Of a stretch of 64,000 bases of DNA, positions 35,513 through 44,756 are shown one piece after another. Origin of the DNA: an uncultured Vibrio sp. (GTDB taxonomy: Bacteria; Pseudomonadota; Gammaproteobacteria; Enterobacterales; Vibrionaceae). Location: NCBI RefSeq assembly GCF_963675395.1, contig NZ_OY776222.1, forward strand, positions 1,508,030-1,572,029. The letters run 5' to 3'. A program made the position numbers and the translations under genes. Position 1 is the first letter of the stretch. Every line of letters starts with the position of its first letter. The notes under the pieces are model-generated. The model had not been told where the DNA came from and did not search any database. It saw only the letters and a program-made list of their open reading frames with translations.

Positions 35513-36556
35513 TTACTCTTTACCGAATACGTTGTTCTCTTGTTCTTGTACGCGGATGAACGTCGTGCGCTTGGTTAGCTCTTTAAGCTTTGCTGCGCCT
35601 ACGTAGGTACAGGTTGAACGTACGCCGCCGAGGATATCTGAGATAGTACCGTGAACACTACCACGGTATGGCAATAGTACGGTTTTACCTTCAGCTGCGC
35701 GGTACTTAGCCACACCACCTGAGTGCTTGTCCATCGCCGACTGAGAAGACATGCCGTAGAATTTCATGAAGGTTTTGCCATCTTTCTCGATAACTTCACC
35801 GCCTGACTCTTCATGACCTGCTAACATACCGCCAAGCATAACGAAGTCTGCACCGCCACCGAATGCTTTAGAAACATCACCCGCGCATGAGCAACCACCA
35901 TCACCAATGATCATACCGCCAAGACCGTGCGCCGCATCACCACACTCAATAATTGCAGAAAGCTGTGGGTAACCAACACCGGTTTTAACGCGTGTCGTAC
36001 ATACTGAGCCTGGACCGATGCCCACTTTAACGATGTCTGCACCAGCAAGAATCAACTCTTCACACATGTCGCCAGTAACAACATTACCGGCAGAGATAAC
36101 TTTGTCTGGGAATTCTGCTCGTACGCGTTCTACATACTCGACTAAGTGCTCTGAGTAACCATTTGCGATATCAACACAGATGAAAATGAACTCGTCTGAA
36201 AGCGCCATGATGTCTTTGGTTTTTTGGAAGTCCACATCAGACGTACCAGTAGACACCATCACGTTGTTTAGCGTTGCTTTGTCTGCTGATTTCGCGAACT
36301 CAGCCCAATCATCTACTGTGTAGTGCTTGTGCACTGCTGTCATTACACCATGCTCAGCTAACGCGGTGGCCATTTCAAAGCTACCTACAGAATCCATATT
36401 AGCAGCAATTACAGGCACACCAGACCATTGACGACCACTATGCTTGAATGTAAAATCGCGGGTTAAATTTACTTGAGAACGGCTTTTAAGGGTAGAACGT
36501 TTCGGGCGAAACAGTACATCTTTGAAACCTAACTTAAGTTCTTGTTCGATACGCAT
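35513..36556 (-). CDS. guaC: GMP reductase GuaC
   Basis: A 347-residue enzyme that converts GMP to IMP with NADPH. It shares the IMP dehydrogenase fold. The catalytic Cys is in [20 protein letters not shown] (about residues 179-198), with the glycine-rich phosphate site [15 protein letters not shown] following and [13 protein letters not shown] later. There are no CBS domains, as expected, and the length matches E. coli GuaC (347). It is monocistronic, with an unusual terminator-like hairpin in its upstream region. Confidence 0.97.
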   Translation of the reverse strand: MRIEQELKLGFKDVLFRPKRSTLKSRSQVNLTRDFTFKHSGRQWSGVPVIAANMDSVGSFEMATALAEHGVMTAVHKHYTVDDWAEFAKSADKATLNNVMVSTGTSDVDFQKTKDIMALSDEFIFICVDIANGYSEHLVEYVERVRAEFPDKVISAGNVVTGDMCEELILAGADIVKVGIGPGSVCTTRVKTGVGYPQLSAIIECGDAAHGLGGMIIGDGGCSCAGDVSKAFGGGADFVMLGGMLAGHEESGGEVIEKDGKTFMKFYGMSSQSAMDKHSGGVAKYRAAEGKTVLLPYRGSVHGTISDILGGVRSTCTYVGAAKLKELTKRTTFIRVQEQENNVFGKE

Positions 36557-36650
36557 TGTGTAATTCCTTGATTCATATATCTATGTGTCATCTCAGAGTG
36601 CGTAGTGAAGTCGTTGGCAGACGAGTTCACTGTTCTTCGGACACAAAAAA

Positions 36651-36679
36651 ACCGGAGCGTTGGCAGACGCTCCGGTTTT
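36651..36679 (-). terminator. Terminator-like hairpin upstream of guaC
   Basis: ACCGGAGCGT and ACGCTCCGGT pair around TGGCAG, with seven A on the left that read as a T-tract on the minus strand. It lies about 95 bases before the guaC ATG on the sense strand. It could end a short RNA or leader transcribed toward guaC. Confidence 0.7.
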
Positions 36680-36968
36680 CAGCATTATAGGCTGTGATTT
36701 ATTTCCTACAAGTCTGATATTTGAATTTTTTTTGTGTTACCATCTTGATAATCGCATATCAAAAACACCTCTCAAACCATCAAATCTTTTTCTTATTTAA
36801 CAATTTCAACAAGTTAAGCTGACGCAGCTCTCAAACGATTGCGCAAACCGTTGCTTCGCAATATCCAAGTTCACGCGCTTCATATCTCAATTACGCAAAA
36901 GAAGGTTCGATTTACGCCCTCTTATCTATGTTGAGAAAGTGAAATCTTCAGGAATTCAACGCCAATTT
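36680..36968. other. Intergenic region upstream of the guaC leader hairpin
   Basis: About 290 bases with no supported protein gene. A PurR-like sequence, GCGCAAACCGTTGCTT at 36841-36856, matches 12 of 16 consensus positions. A transcript starting near it and running left would meet the hairpin at 36651-36679. Confidence 0.4.
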
Positions 36969-38495
36969 TCATGGATTTATGGCAACTCGGAGCGTCTCTA
37001 CGACATCACTGGCTAATAAACCACGCTCTCCATATTGACCCGCATTGATATCCGCCGCGTGGCTATGAATCATCACGCCTAATCTGGCTGCGATAGAGAT
37101 TGGTATGCCCTTCGCCAACAAGGCACCAATGACACCAGACAATACATCTCCCATTCCTCCACTTGCCATGCCTGGGTTACCAGCGAGGCATACATACATC
37201 CGAATACCATCATAAATGAGAGTACCTGCCCCCTTCAGCACAACAACCCCACCAAAGCGTTCGTGCAATTGGCGAGCGGCTGAATACCGGTCACGTTCAA
37301 CGTCTTGCGTGGTAACATTTAACAAACGCGCGGCCTCACCCGGATGTGGTGTCATCACACGTTGATTGTCACACACTAATGTTCCGTCATAACGCTGGCT
37401 GAGCATCGCCAATATATTTAACCCGTCAGCATCAACGACTTTCGGTTTATGCGGCTGTGACAAATATTGATAAGCTTGATAGGCCCATTCATCATCGCCA
37501 AACCCAGGGCCAAACACGAACGCATCCGCCCAGCGAATTCGCTTAGTCAGTTCATTTTCGGTATCCCTCAATTCATCCGCCGTGAGACTTTGACTCATCA
37601 CTTCTGGGCAGGCTATTTGTAAGGGCATCAAGCTAGTTGGATGTGTAATCCCGGCAGTCAATCCAGATCCACTGCGTACAGCAGCCGAAGCGCAGAAACG
37701 AATGGCGCCAGACATACCGAGATTGCCTCCGACGCAAAGCAATTTACCGTTATCGCCTTTATGAGCGGTTGGTTTTTGTGCAGGTAAAAGCCGTGGTATG
37801 ACTTTGTTATCGATGCCTAGAGCACTCTCTTCTTCTATCGATTCGAATTCCACGTTGACGCCCAAGCCACAAAAGTGTAATTCACCAACATGATCTCTCG
37901 CTCGGGCGGTAACTAAACCTTGTTTGACACCAATAAAAGTAACGGTGTGGTTTGCATAAATCGCATCACCCAATACAGCTCCGGTGTTGGCGCATAAACC
38001 GGAGGGAATATCGACCGCTATTACAGGGCAACGAATCTGGTTAATTTGTTCTATATACCGGCGATACTCTTTTCTAACTTCACCACTCAAACCGGTTCCC
38101 AGCATTGCATCAATGATGACATCCGCTTCAAGTAACGCCGTGTTCCAGTCATCCCAACTGCTATTTTGGCCATCGACAGTTTGCCAATCTTCGTAAGCAT
38201 AGCGTGCATCACCAGTGAGTGAAGTCGCATCTCCTAACTGAAAAACGTTCACATTGAGCTGTGCTTGCTTAGCAAGAGACGCAAAGATATAACCATCTCC
38301 GCCATTATTTCCCTTGCCGCAAACGACCAATACATTCTTTACTCTGGGATAGAGATGCAGAAAGTGCTCGTAAACGGCCATCCCAGCTCTTTGCATCAAG
38401 CTATACATTGAAACACCAGCCATCTGTGCAGCAATGACTTCGCTATTTTTGACTTGTTCTGCTGTATAGAGTTTTAAAGCAAGATTAAAGTCCAT
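36969..38495 (-). CDS. nnr: Bifunctional NAD(P)H-hydrate repair enzyme NnrE/NnrD
   Basis: A 508-residue fusion that repairs damaged NAD(P)HX. The N-terminal epimerase domain (YjeF_N, about residues 1-215) has the nucleotide loop VVCGKGNNGGDGYIFA and the DAMLGTGL block. The C-terminal ADP- or ATP-dependent dehydratase (about 235-508) has HKGDNGKLLCVGGNLGMSGA, VDADGLNIL, TPHPGEAARLL and GNPGMASGGMGDVLSG. I prefer the ATG at 38495 (or 38501): earlier starts fall inside a terminator hairpin for the upstream gene. The gene usually sits near tsaE and queG; here it stands alone. Confidence 0.93.
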   Translation of the reverse strand: MDFNLALKLYTAEQVKNSEVIAAQMAGVSMYSLMQRAGMAVYEHFLHLYPRVKNVLVVCGKGNNGGDGYIFASLAKQAQLNVNVFQLGDATSLTGDARYAYEDWQTVDGQNSSWDDWNTALLEADVIIDAMLGTGLSGEVRKEYRRYIEQINQIRCPVIAVDIPSGLCANTGAVLGDAIYANHTVTFIGVKQGLVTARARDHVGELHFCGLGVNVEFESIEEESALGIDNKVIPRLLPAQKPTAHKGDNGKLLCVGGNLGMSGAIRFCASAAVRSGSGLTAGITHPTSLMPLQIACPEVMSQSLTADELRDTENELTKRIRWADAFVFGPGFGDDEWAYQAYQYLSQPHKPKVVDADGLNILAMLSQRYDGTLVCDNQRVMTPHPGEAARLLNVTTQDVERDRYSAARQLHERFGGVVVLKGAGTLIYDGIRMYVCLAGNPGMASGGMGDVLSGVIGALLAKGIPISIAARLGVMIHSHAADINAGQYGERGLLASDVVETLRVAINP

Positions 38496-38539
38496 AATCA
38501 TATTCTTCGTAACAAGCACACCAAATAAGTATACAAAAA

Positions 38540-38560
38540 AGGCACCCAATTTGGATGCCT
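38540..38560 (-). terminator. Terminator after the aldo/keto reductase gene
   Basis: AGGCA-CC and GG-TGCCT pair across AATTT. Six A on the left make a T-tract on the minus strand. Confidence 0.7.
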
Positions 38561-38589
38561 ATTACAATTTTTGATGTCACTAGGGTTCT

Positions 38590-39498
38590 CTATGGTACAC
38601 CATGCCCTTTAGATGCAACCCAAACGCGATACCATTGTTCACGAGTCAACTCGATATTCAGTGCTTCGACAGCAGTTTGAACACGCTCAATTTTACCAGA
38701 ACCAATGATTGGGATTGGCTTAGATGGCAGACGACGTACCCAAGCGTAAATCACCTGATCAATACTGTCCGCACCAACTTCCTCGCGAATTGCTTCTAGT
38801 TCGTTACGTACGCGAACCGCCTGCTCACTGTCGCCGCTAAAAATAGAGCCGCCCCCCAAGCAAGACCACGCCATTGGACGCGTGCGTAACATTTGCATCT
38901 GATCCAGCGTGCCATCGTGGGCAACCTCAAAGTTAAGCGGATTGATCTCGACTTGGTTTGTCACTAGGGGTTTACCCAGGCGAGATTGCAACAACTCAAA
39001 CTGACGGGGCGTAAAGTTGGAAACACCAAAATGCTTCACTTTACCCACTTTATGCAGTTCAGAAAACGCTTCTGCCACTTCGTCCGCGTTCATCAAAACG
39101 TCAGGGCGATGAATCAGCAGCACGTCGATTTCATTTACATTTAGACGCTCAAGCGAGTTGTTCACAGATTGGTAAATGTGTGCTGAACTTGTGTCGTAAT
39201 GGTTGATTTTACGCTCGGGTGTTTTATCACCACATAAGTTGATATCACACTTGGTTACGATCTGAATTTGATCACGAACGCTTTTATCCAACGTTAACGC
39301 TTCGCCAAACAGCGCTTCACACTCGTAGTTACCATAAATGTCGGCGTGATCAACCGTTGTAATACCTAGTTCCACATGTTGCTTAAGGAAGGTCAAGCGC
39401 TCTTGAGCCGTCATTCCCCAATCCACTGTGCGCCAATACCCTTGAACCAGTTCTGAAAATTCTGGGCCACTTGGTGCAGTTACAACTTTTGCAACCAT
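38590..39498 (-). CDS. Aldo/keto reductase, YdhF type
   Basis: A 302-residue NADPH-dependent oxidoreductase with a TIM-barrel fold. The catalytic tetrad can be placed as Asp and Tyr in DHADIYGNYE, Lys in VTKCD and His in LIHRPD. The nucleotide-binding end reads PIPIIGSGKIERVQTAVEALNIELTREQWY, close to the YdhF subgroup. An AAAGGAG site precedes the ATG. The substrate is unknown. It is divergent from a helix-turn-helix regulator gene 95 bases away. Confidence 0.88.
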   Translation of the reverse strand: MVAKVVTAPSGPEFSELVQGYWRTVDWGMTAQERLTFLKQHVELGITTVDHADIYGNYECEALFGEALTLDKSVRDQIQIVTKCDINLCGDKTPERKINHYDTSSAHIYQSVNNSLERLNVNEIDVLLIHRPDVLMNADEVAEAFSELHKVGKVKHFGVSNFTPRQFELLQSRLGKPLVTNQVEINPLNFEVAHDGTLDQMQMLRTRPMAWSCLGGGSIFSGDSEQAVRVRNELEAIREEVGADSIDQVIYAWVRRLPSKPIPIIGSGKIERVQTAVEALNIELTREQWYRVWVASKGHGVP

Positions 39499-39593
39499 TG
39501 GTTTTCTCCTTTAATTGATCTGCTTTCATCCTAGTCTTGTTTTCGCACGGTCTCAACGGATAAACTTTCGTAATTCGAACTGGAGTACGAAAT

Positions 39594-40019
39594 ATGTCTT
39601 TTGCCCAACGATTATCTATTTTAATAGGTGAAGAAAGCATCAGTGGCTTTGCGCGACGCGTTGATGTCTCGGAAGCGTTGATCCGAAAATATTTAAAAGG
39701 TAGTGAACCGAGCTTAACCAAAGCGAATCAAATTGCGATGCGAGCAAACTGCTCTCTTGAATGGTTGGCAACGGGCTGCGGCTATCTTTATCGCCACGCT
39801 GAAGTTGTGGATTTGGAGGCGTATAAGCTCGCTTTCCAATACGTGATGAATGACTCTTTGCCAGAAGATAAACAAGAGCAGCACCGTAAACTCATCGCGG
39901 GGTACCAGTACCTGCGCTCGCACAAAAAAGCGGATGGCTTTTTAGATGAGTCGGCAATGGCAACGTTTCTCTCATTGCACCATGAAACGAAAAAGCATCA
40001 CGACCCTAAAATCGTCTAA
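39594..40019 (+). CDS. Phage-repressor-type helix-turn-helix protein
   Basis: A 141-residue protein with an N-terminal lambda/CI-type helix-turn-helix (SFAQRLSILIGEESISGFAR, RRVDVSEALIRKYLKGSEPS, about residues 2-40) and a helical C-terminal part without the peptidase domain of LexA-type repressors. Ribosome-binding sequence GGAG is eight bases before the ATG. It is divergent from the aldo/keto reductase gene and could regulate it. Its 3' end overlaps the convergent secreted-protein gene by 14 bases. Confidence 0.72.
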   Translation: MSFAQRLSILIGEESISGFARRVDVSEALIRKYLKGSEPSLTKANQIAMRANCSLEWLATGCGYLYRHAEVVDLEAYKLAFQYVMNDSLPEDKQEQHRKLIAGYQYLRSHKKADGFLDESAMATFLSLHHETKKHHDPKIV

Positions 40020-40587
40020 CCTGTAGCGTAATCATTTCACCATCACTACTCAGCAACACTTGCAAACTCGGAGAGGTCACCTGAAACTCACTGGATCTTA
40101 CCCACTGTATTGTTCTACTGGCTTCTGGAGGGTAACGATTCATCATTAAGATGACTTCTTTATCAACGTCTTCTGCTGACTGCTGTTTAAGTGAGCGAAG
40201 CACATCATATTCTTCGTCATCAAAATGGATACTTCTCATCACAAAGCCATCTTTTCTTAAACTGAGGATCAAGTCGTTCCAGTTCTGCCATTGGTATTCG
40301 ACCATAAAAACAAAATCAACGGTTCCCTGGCGTAAATTAACTTCACCATATAGCGGTTGGTGGTAGTAGTTGAATTCGTCTAGACAAAACGTACCGACCA
40401 TGGGCTCTGAGTTGCTCCATTCGCTATCACACGGATACCAAAGCCCACCAGTCCGAATAGTGATCTTTACCTGATTCAACGGTTGTTCGGACAGCACCAT
40501 TTGCCACCAGCTATTATCTGATGCCAAGGCGGAGTTCGAAAACAGAACACTAAAAGTAGAAAGTAATAAAATAGATAAGTAACGCAT
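40006..40587 (-). CDS. Secreted protein of unknown function
   Basis: A 193-residue protein with a clear signal peptide (MRYLSILLLSTFSVLFSNSALA, cut after about residue 22). The mature part starts DNSWWQMVLSE, holds two Cys (about residues 53 and 68) that could form a disulphide, and is rich in aromatic and acidic residues. I do not recognise the family. Its end overlaps the end of the convergent helix-turn-helix gene. Confidence 0.65.
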   Translation of the reverse strand: MRYLSILLLSTFSVLFSNSALASDNSWWQMVLSEQPLNQVKITIRTGGLWYPCDSEWSNSEPMVGTFCLDEFNYYHQPLYGEVNLRQGTVDFVFMVEYQWQNWNDLILSLRKDGFVMRSIHFDDEEYDVLRSLKQQSAEDVDKEVILMMNRYPPEASRTIQWVRSSEFQVTSPSLQVLLSSDGEMITLQVRRF

Positions 40588-40627
40588 CTGGTTTTTTCAA
40601 GGCAGCAACAGTTGACGAAACGTTAAC

Positions 40628-40696
40628 GTGGAAGAAAAATTTTTCAAGTGGGGAGCGATGATTGAACTCATGCTAGCCATAGGAAACAACCATTAA
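40628..40696 (+). CDS. Possible 22-residue small protein
   Basis: GTG 40628 to TAA 40694-40696 reads VEEKFFKWGAMIELMLAIGN plus two residues, with an internal ATG at 40658. A strong hairpin starts two bases after the stop. There is no convincing ribosome-binding site for the GTG, and GGGGAG is only two bases from the ATG. It may be a small membrane-active peptide or chance. Confidence 0.25.
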   Translation: MEEKFFKWGAMIELMLAIGNNH

Positions 40697-40698
40697 GA

Positions 40699-40721
40699 AG
40701 GCGCACGTTACAAGTGCGCCT
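40699..40721 (+). terminator. Hairpin with no annotated upstream gene
   Basis: AGGCGCAC and GTGCGCCT form an eight-base-pair stem with a seven-base loop. The only plus-strand frame ending at it is the possible small protein at 40628-40696. T-richness after the stem is modest. Confidence 0.5.
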
Positions 40722-41091
40722 CTACCTCGTTACTCAATCGTGAGTTTGCGAATCGGGAAGTCTATAGCTGCATCCCAAACTTAAAACGAGGAATTACCGT
40801 AGGGTTTGAATCCATCCAAATTGTGAGTAAAACGTCACGTCCCTCCTTTTGAAGCAGTCATGTTGCTTTACACTTAAAGCATGGTTCATTTTTGTCAGAA
40901 AACAAGGTTTCTCCGTAAAAAAACCACACCAGATATGAAATCAATAGTACAACATTCGCGAATGCTATCCAGGCCGAATCTTTGAGCCACCAATAGTGGA
41001 AAGCTAAATTGCAACTTTGCTGATTAGGTCTAGACTCTTCCGGGCGTATAATTTCCTCCGTCCCTTCAAATAGAAACAGGAGAAACCGTTA
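40722..41091. other. Upstream region of clcA
   Basis: About 370 bases without a supported gene. TATAAT at 41047-41052 is a good -10 element 40 bases before the clcA ATG; its -35 is weak (TTAGGT at 41024-41029). Confidence 0.4.
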
Positions 41092-42495
41092 ATGACCAAG
41101 AGAGAGAGAATTGTGAAGTCTGTGTTAGCGCACGTACCGAAAGATGCGATTAACCAGTTTATCTCTCGAGGGTCGACACCAATATCGGTTTTGTTAATGG
41201 CCGCTGTTGTAGGCATACTCGCGGGCATCGTAGGGACCTACTTTGAGCATGCCGTCCACCTTGTTTCAGAAACTCGTACTGAATGGTTAAAAAGTGAAAT
41301 AGGTAGCATGCTTCCGTTATGGCTTGCGGCTGTTCTAATTAGTGCGTCTTTGGCTTTTGTCGGCTACTACCTTGTTCACCGTTTTGCACCAGAAGCAGCA
41401 GGCTCAGGTATTCCTGAAATAGAAGGCGCGATGGACAACATCCGCCCGGTACGTTGGTGGCGTGTGCTACCCGTTAAGTTTTTTGGCGGTATGGGTGCGC
41501 TTGGTTCTGGTATGGTGTTAGGTCGTGAGGGTCCTACGGTACAAATGGGTGGCGCAGTTGGTCGTATGGTCACCGACATATTTCGCGTAAAAGATGACGA
41601 CACACGTCATTCTCTGCTTGCGTCTGGTGCAGCTGGCGGGTTGGCAGCAGCATTTAATGCACCATTAGCTGGCATCATGTTTGTCGTTGAGGAGATGCGA
41701 CCTCAATTTCGCTATTCATTAATTTCCATTCGTGCAGTGATCATCTCAGCCATCATGGCCAACATTGTGTTTCGAGCAATTAACGGCCAAGACGCCGTGA
41801 TCACTATGCCTCAATATCAGCCACCAGCACTGCAATCACTGTGGCTGTTTCTGCTACTCGGCGCTCTATTTGGCATATTTGGGGTTATCTTTAATAAACT
41901 GATCACCATTGCGCAGGATAGCTTTGTCGCCATTCACAAAAACGATCGTAAGCGCTATCTCATTACAGGATCGATTCTAGGTGGCATTTTCGGCTTGCTG
42001 CTCTTATACGTCCCACAATTGACGGGTGGCGGCATCGCGCTCATCCCCGACGTAACCAACGGCAACTACTCCATCACACTGTTAGTTCTGCTGTTTGTTG
42101 GCCGTGTTGTTACAACATTACTTTGTTTTGGCTCTGGTGCGCCTGGCGGTATTTTCGCACCAATGCTCGCATTGGGCACCTTGTTTGGTTATGCATTTGG
42201 TGCGAGTGCCGAAGTGTTACTACCTAACCTTACTATTGAGCCGGGGATGTTTGCGATCGCAGGTATGGGCGCTTTATTTGCAGCGACAGTGCGCGCTCCC
42301 ATAACAGGTATTCTGCTTGTTATTGAGATGACCAATAACTACTACCTTATTTTACCGCTTATCATTACCTGTCTGGGTGCTGTTATTATTGCGCAGTTAC
42401 TTGGTGGTCAACCAATATACAGCCAGTTACTTCGTCGTACGCTTAAAAATGACAAGCTACGTCAACAAGATCTACCTGAAAATCAAGCATCTTAA
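41092..42495 (+). CDS. clcA: H+/Cl- exchange transporter ClcA
   Basis: A 467-residue inner-membrane antiporter of the ClC family. The anion-filter motifs are intact: GSGIPE (about residues 104-109), GREGPTVQMGG with the gating Glu, and GAPGGIFAPMLALG (about 345-358). The internal proton Glu is probably in FVVEEMRPQFR. The length matches E. coli ClcA (473). In enteric bacteria this exchanger supports extreme acid resistance. A CAGGAG site precedes the ATG. It stands alone. Confidence 0.93.
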   Translation: MTKRERIVKSVLAHVPKDAINQFISRGSTPISVLLMAAVVGILAGIVGTYFEHAVHLVSETRTEWLKSEIGSMLPLWLAAVLISASLAFVGYYLVHRFAPEAAGSGIPEIEGAMDNIRPVRWWRVLPVKFFGGMGALGSGMVLGREGPTVQMGGAVGRMVTDIFRVKDDDTRHSLLASGAAGGLAAAFNAPLAGIMFVVEEMRPQFRYSLISIRAVIISAIMANIVFRAINGQDAVITMPQYQPPALQSLWLFLLLGALFGIFGVIFNKLITIAQDSFVAIHKNDRKRYLITGSILGGIFGLLLLYVPQLTGGGIALIPDVTNGNYSITLLVLLFVGRVVTTLLCFGSGAPGGIFAPMLALGTLFGYAFGASAEVLLPNLTIEPGMFAIAGMGALFAATVRAPITGILLVIEMTNNYYLILPLIITCLGAVIIAQLLGGQPIYSQLLRRTLKNDKLRQQDLPENQAS

Positions 42496-42512
42496 GCTTT
42501 AAGATCCCTGTT

Positions 42513-42553
42513 CGCTCCAAATAATCTTTTATCTATAAAGGTGGTTTGGAGCG
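42513..42553 (+). terminator. Hairpin after clcA
   Basis: CGCTCCAAA and TTTGGAGCG are perfect nine-base complements, and TTTAT/ATAAA inside them pair again. It starts 18 bases after the clcA stop. The following T-tract is weak. Confidence 0.55.
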
Positions 42554-42822
42554 GTTTACCTTCTAGTTTTACATCTTTTACCAAATATTCGATACCAAAC
42601 TCACAAAATTGCCATTCTATGTTCGTTCCCCCTATACCTTTATGAGTAACTACCAATAAAACTTGCTAGTATTCGCGCCTGATAGAGCAATTGTTCCATG
42701 ACTTGTGGCTTTATTTATTCTGTTCAATATATAGACAGCACGATGTTTTTTTCAGGTAAATATTTTCAGCAAGTCAGGCTGGTATTAAAGTTTCATACGT
42801 ATAGAATTATTTCGGAGTAGAT
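42554..42822. other. Upstream region of the TehA-like gene
   Basis: About 270 bases with no gene-like frame. It must contain the promoter of the following carrier gene; no known operator was recognised. Confidence 0.35.
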
Positions 42823-43788
42823 TTGAACTGGAGAAGACTTGTACAGTTTTATAGTGTCCCGCCCTCTCAGGCAGCGTTGGCACTCGGTATTATTGGTTTA
42901 GGCCAAGCTTGGGCACTTTACGTTCCAAATATCGGTGGGCCGATTCGACCATTTCTCTCGTTACTTGGCGCGCTATTACTTGCTCCGGTGCTGATCAAAT
43001 ATGCAACCAACCCTCGTTTATTCATAATTGATATTCGTCATCCATTAAGCGGCAGTTTAATGGCCCCGATGAGTATGGCGCTGCTGATCCTGACCGATTA
43101 CCTTGCCTCTGTTTCACCTATTATTGCTTATCCAGTGTGGTTTCTGGCACTTTTGCTTCATTTTTCAATGATGGTGCTCTTTTTCGGTTTTCAACTGACT
43201 AACTTTAAAATGTCGAATATTGTTCCCAGTTGGTTCTTATACCCTGTGGGGATCATCAGTAGCTCGCTCGCAGGCTCTCAATTCGGACATAACGTGTTCT
43301 CAGAAACCGTTGCTCTAATGTGTATTGGCATTTACTTCTTTATGTTGCCCTTGGTTTTATACCGCTTAGTTTTCTTTGGCTCGCTACCTAGAAAGGCGCG
43401 CCCTACCCTTGCGATTATGGCGGCACCAGTTAACTTATCTCTCGCGGCGTATTTGGTGAACTTCCCGACGCCAGATCCTATTCTTACTGGCGCGTTAGCG
43501 GGTATCGCAATCACAATGACATTGCTGATTTATTTATGTTACTTCCGGCTACTGCGATTGAAGTTCCAACCGTCTATCGCAGCGGTGACTTTTCCTTCCG
43601 TCATCAGCGCCATTGCCATGCACCGATTAACCACATTTTTTGCACAATCACACCCGCAATGGAATTGGCTACATGACTTTGGCTTTTTAGAGCTTAGTAT
43701 TGCTACGGTGTTAGTCGTTTGGGTGTCAGCAGGCTATGTGAAAATGTACTGGCCAGAAATTGTCAGTTCTCATTCTAAACAAGCATAA
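42823..43788 (+). CDS. TehA/TDT-family membrane carrier
   Basis: A 321-residue membrane protein with about ten helices and the pattern of the tellurite-resistance/dicarboxylate transporter family (SLAC1/TehA fold). Examples are PSQAALALGIIGLGQAW at the start, and PARPTLAIMAAPVNLSLAAYL-like sequence (ARPTLAIMAAPVNLSLAAYL) near residues 190-209. TTG at 42823 is supported by CGGAG six bases upstream, with no competing ATG. The substrate, anion or dicarboxylate, cannot be told. Confidence 0.75.
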   Translation: MNWRRLVQFYSVPPSQAALALGIIGLGQAWALYVPNIGGPIRPFLSLLGALLLAPVLIKYATNPRLFIIDIRHPLSGSLMAPMSMALLILTDYLASVSPIIAYPVWFLALLLHFSMMVLFFGFQLTNFKMSNIVPSWFLYPVGIISSSLAGSQFGHNVFSETVALMCIGIYFFMLPLVLYRLVFFGSLPRKARPTLAIMAAPVNLSLAAYLVNFPTPDPILTGALAGIAITMTLLIYLCYFRLLRLKFQPSIAAVTFPSVISAIAMHRLTTFFAQSHPQWNWLHDFGFLELSIATVLVVWVSAGYVKMYWPEIVSSHSKQA

Positions 43789-43817
43789 AAAAGGATGGCA
43801 TCGGCCATCCTTTTTTT
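43787..43817. terminator. Bidirectional terminator
   Basis: AAAAAAGGATGGC and GCCATCCTTTTTTT form a strong hairpin overlapping the carrier gene's stop codon and serving the convergent folE as well. Confidence 0.9.
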
Positions 43818-43825
43818 AATTCGGT

Positions 43826-44479
43826 TTATCGTAAACCGTGCAGAAATTCGGCACGGGTTGCTGGGTTACTCTTGAAGATCCCTCCCAACGCAGTGGTCGT
43901 CGTTTCACTGGTTGCATCCATCACACCACGTGATTTTACGCAATAGTGTGTCGCATCGATAGTCACAGCCACGTCATCAGACTCGAGAAGAGTTTGTAGC
44001 GCAGTTAGGATCTGCTGTGTCATGCGTTCCTGAACCTGTGGACGCTGCGCAAAGAAGCGAACAATTCGGTTTATCTTCGACAGGCCGATGATTTTACCAC
44101 GAGGGATATACGCAACGGCAGCTTTACCATCGATCGTAACAAGATGATGCTCACAAGTGCTGGTCACGGTGATATCTTTGACACGAACCATTTCACTGAC
44201 GTTCATCTTGTTTTCGATAACGGTGATTTTAGGAAAGTTAGAATAATCCAGACCAGAGAAAATTTCGTCCACATACATTTTGGCAATGCGGTGTGGTGTT
44301 TCTTCTAAGCTATCATCCGTAAGGTCAAGCTGAAGGAGGCCTAAGATCTCACGCATGTGGTACTCGATCTTTTCCTTTTTCTCTTCACGGCTTACGTTAT
44401 TAGAACGCATTGGCGTTTCTAATCCACGTTGCTCTAGCGCTTCCTTTACTAACTTCGCTGACTCGCTAAGACCTGACAT
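43826..44479 (-). CDS. folE: GTP cyclohydrolase I FolE
   Basis: A 217-residue enzyme that makes dihydroneopterin triphosphate from GTP, the first step of folate synthesis. Zinc and catalytic residues are seen in [21 protein letters not shown] (Cys and His ligands, about residues 108-128) and in [15 protein letters not shown] near the end. The block [26 protein letters not shown] is diagnostic. The length matches E. coli FolE (222). It is divergent from moeA; both handle GTP-derived pterins. Confidence 0.96.
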   Translation of the reverse strand: MSGLSESAKLVKEALEQRGLETPMRSNNVSREEKKEKIEYHMREILGLLQLDLTDDSLEETPHRIAKMYVDEIFSGLDYSNFPKITVIENKMNVSEMVRVKDITVTSTCEHHLVTIDGKAAVAYIPRGKIIGLSKINRIVRFFAQRPQVQERMTQQILTALQTLLESDDVAVTIDATHYCVKSRGVMDATSETTTTALGGIFKSNPATRAEFLHGLR

Positions 44480-44756
44480 TACACTTCCTCTTCTATAACT
44501 GCCGCTCTCAGATTGAAAAACAGTTGTCGTTGATTCATTCCGTTAGCGTTTCGATCGCTCAGTTTAGTGATTGATAACCAAAACACATAAAAAGAATAGA
44601 CTGAGCGTTTTTCTCTTACTCCACGAGGCGTTTACCCCTTTTGGATGGTCGACAAGGATACTCGGATTTTTGAATAATTACACCCATATTTTATCGGTGG
44701 GCATTGTTACTTTGTGATAAAGTTGCCTCAAAACATAAGAACATAGGATGCACTCA

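Noticed and set aside
36880..36930. Bases CGCTTCATAT recalling the start of the V. vulnificus adenine riboswitch
   Set aside because: The remaining conserved loops and junction of a purine riboswitch are absent on either strand.
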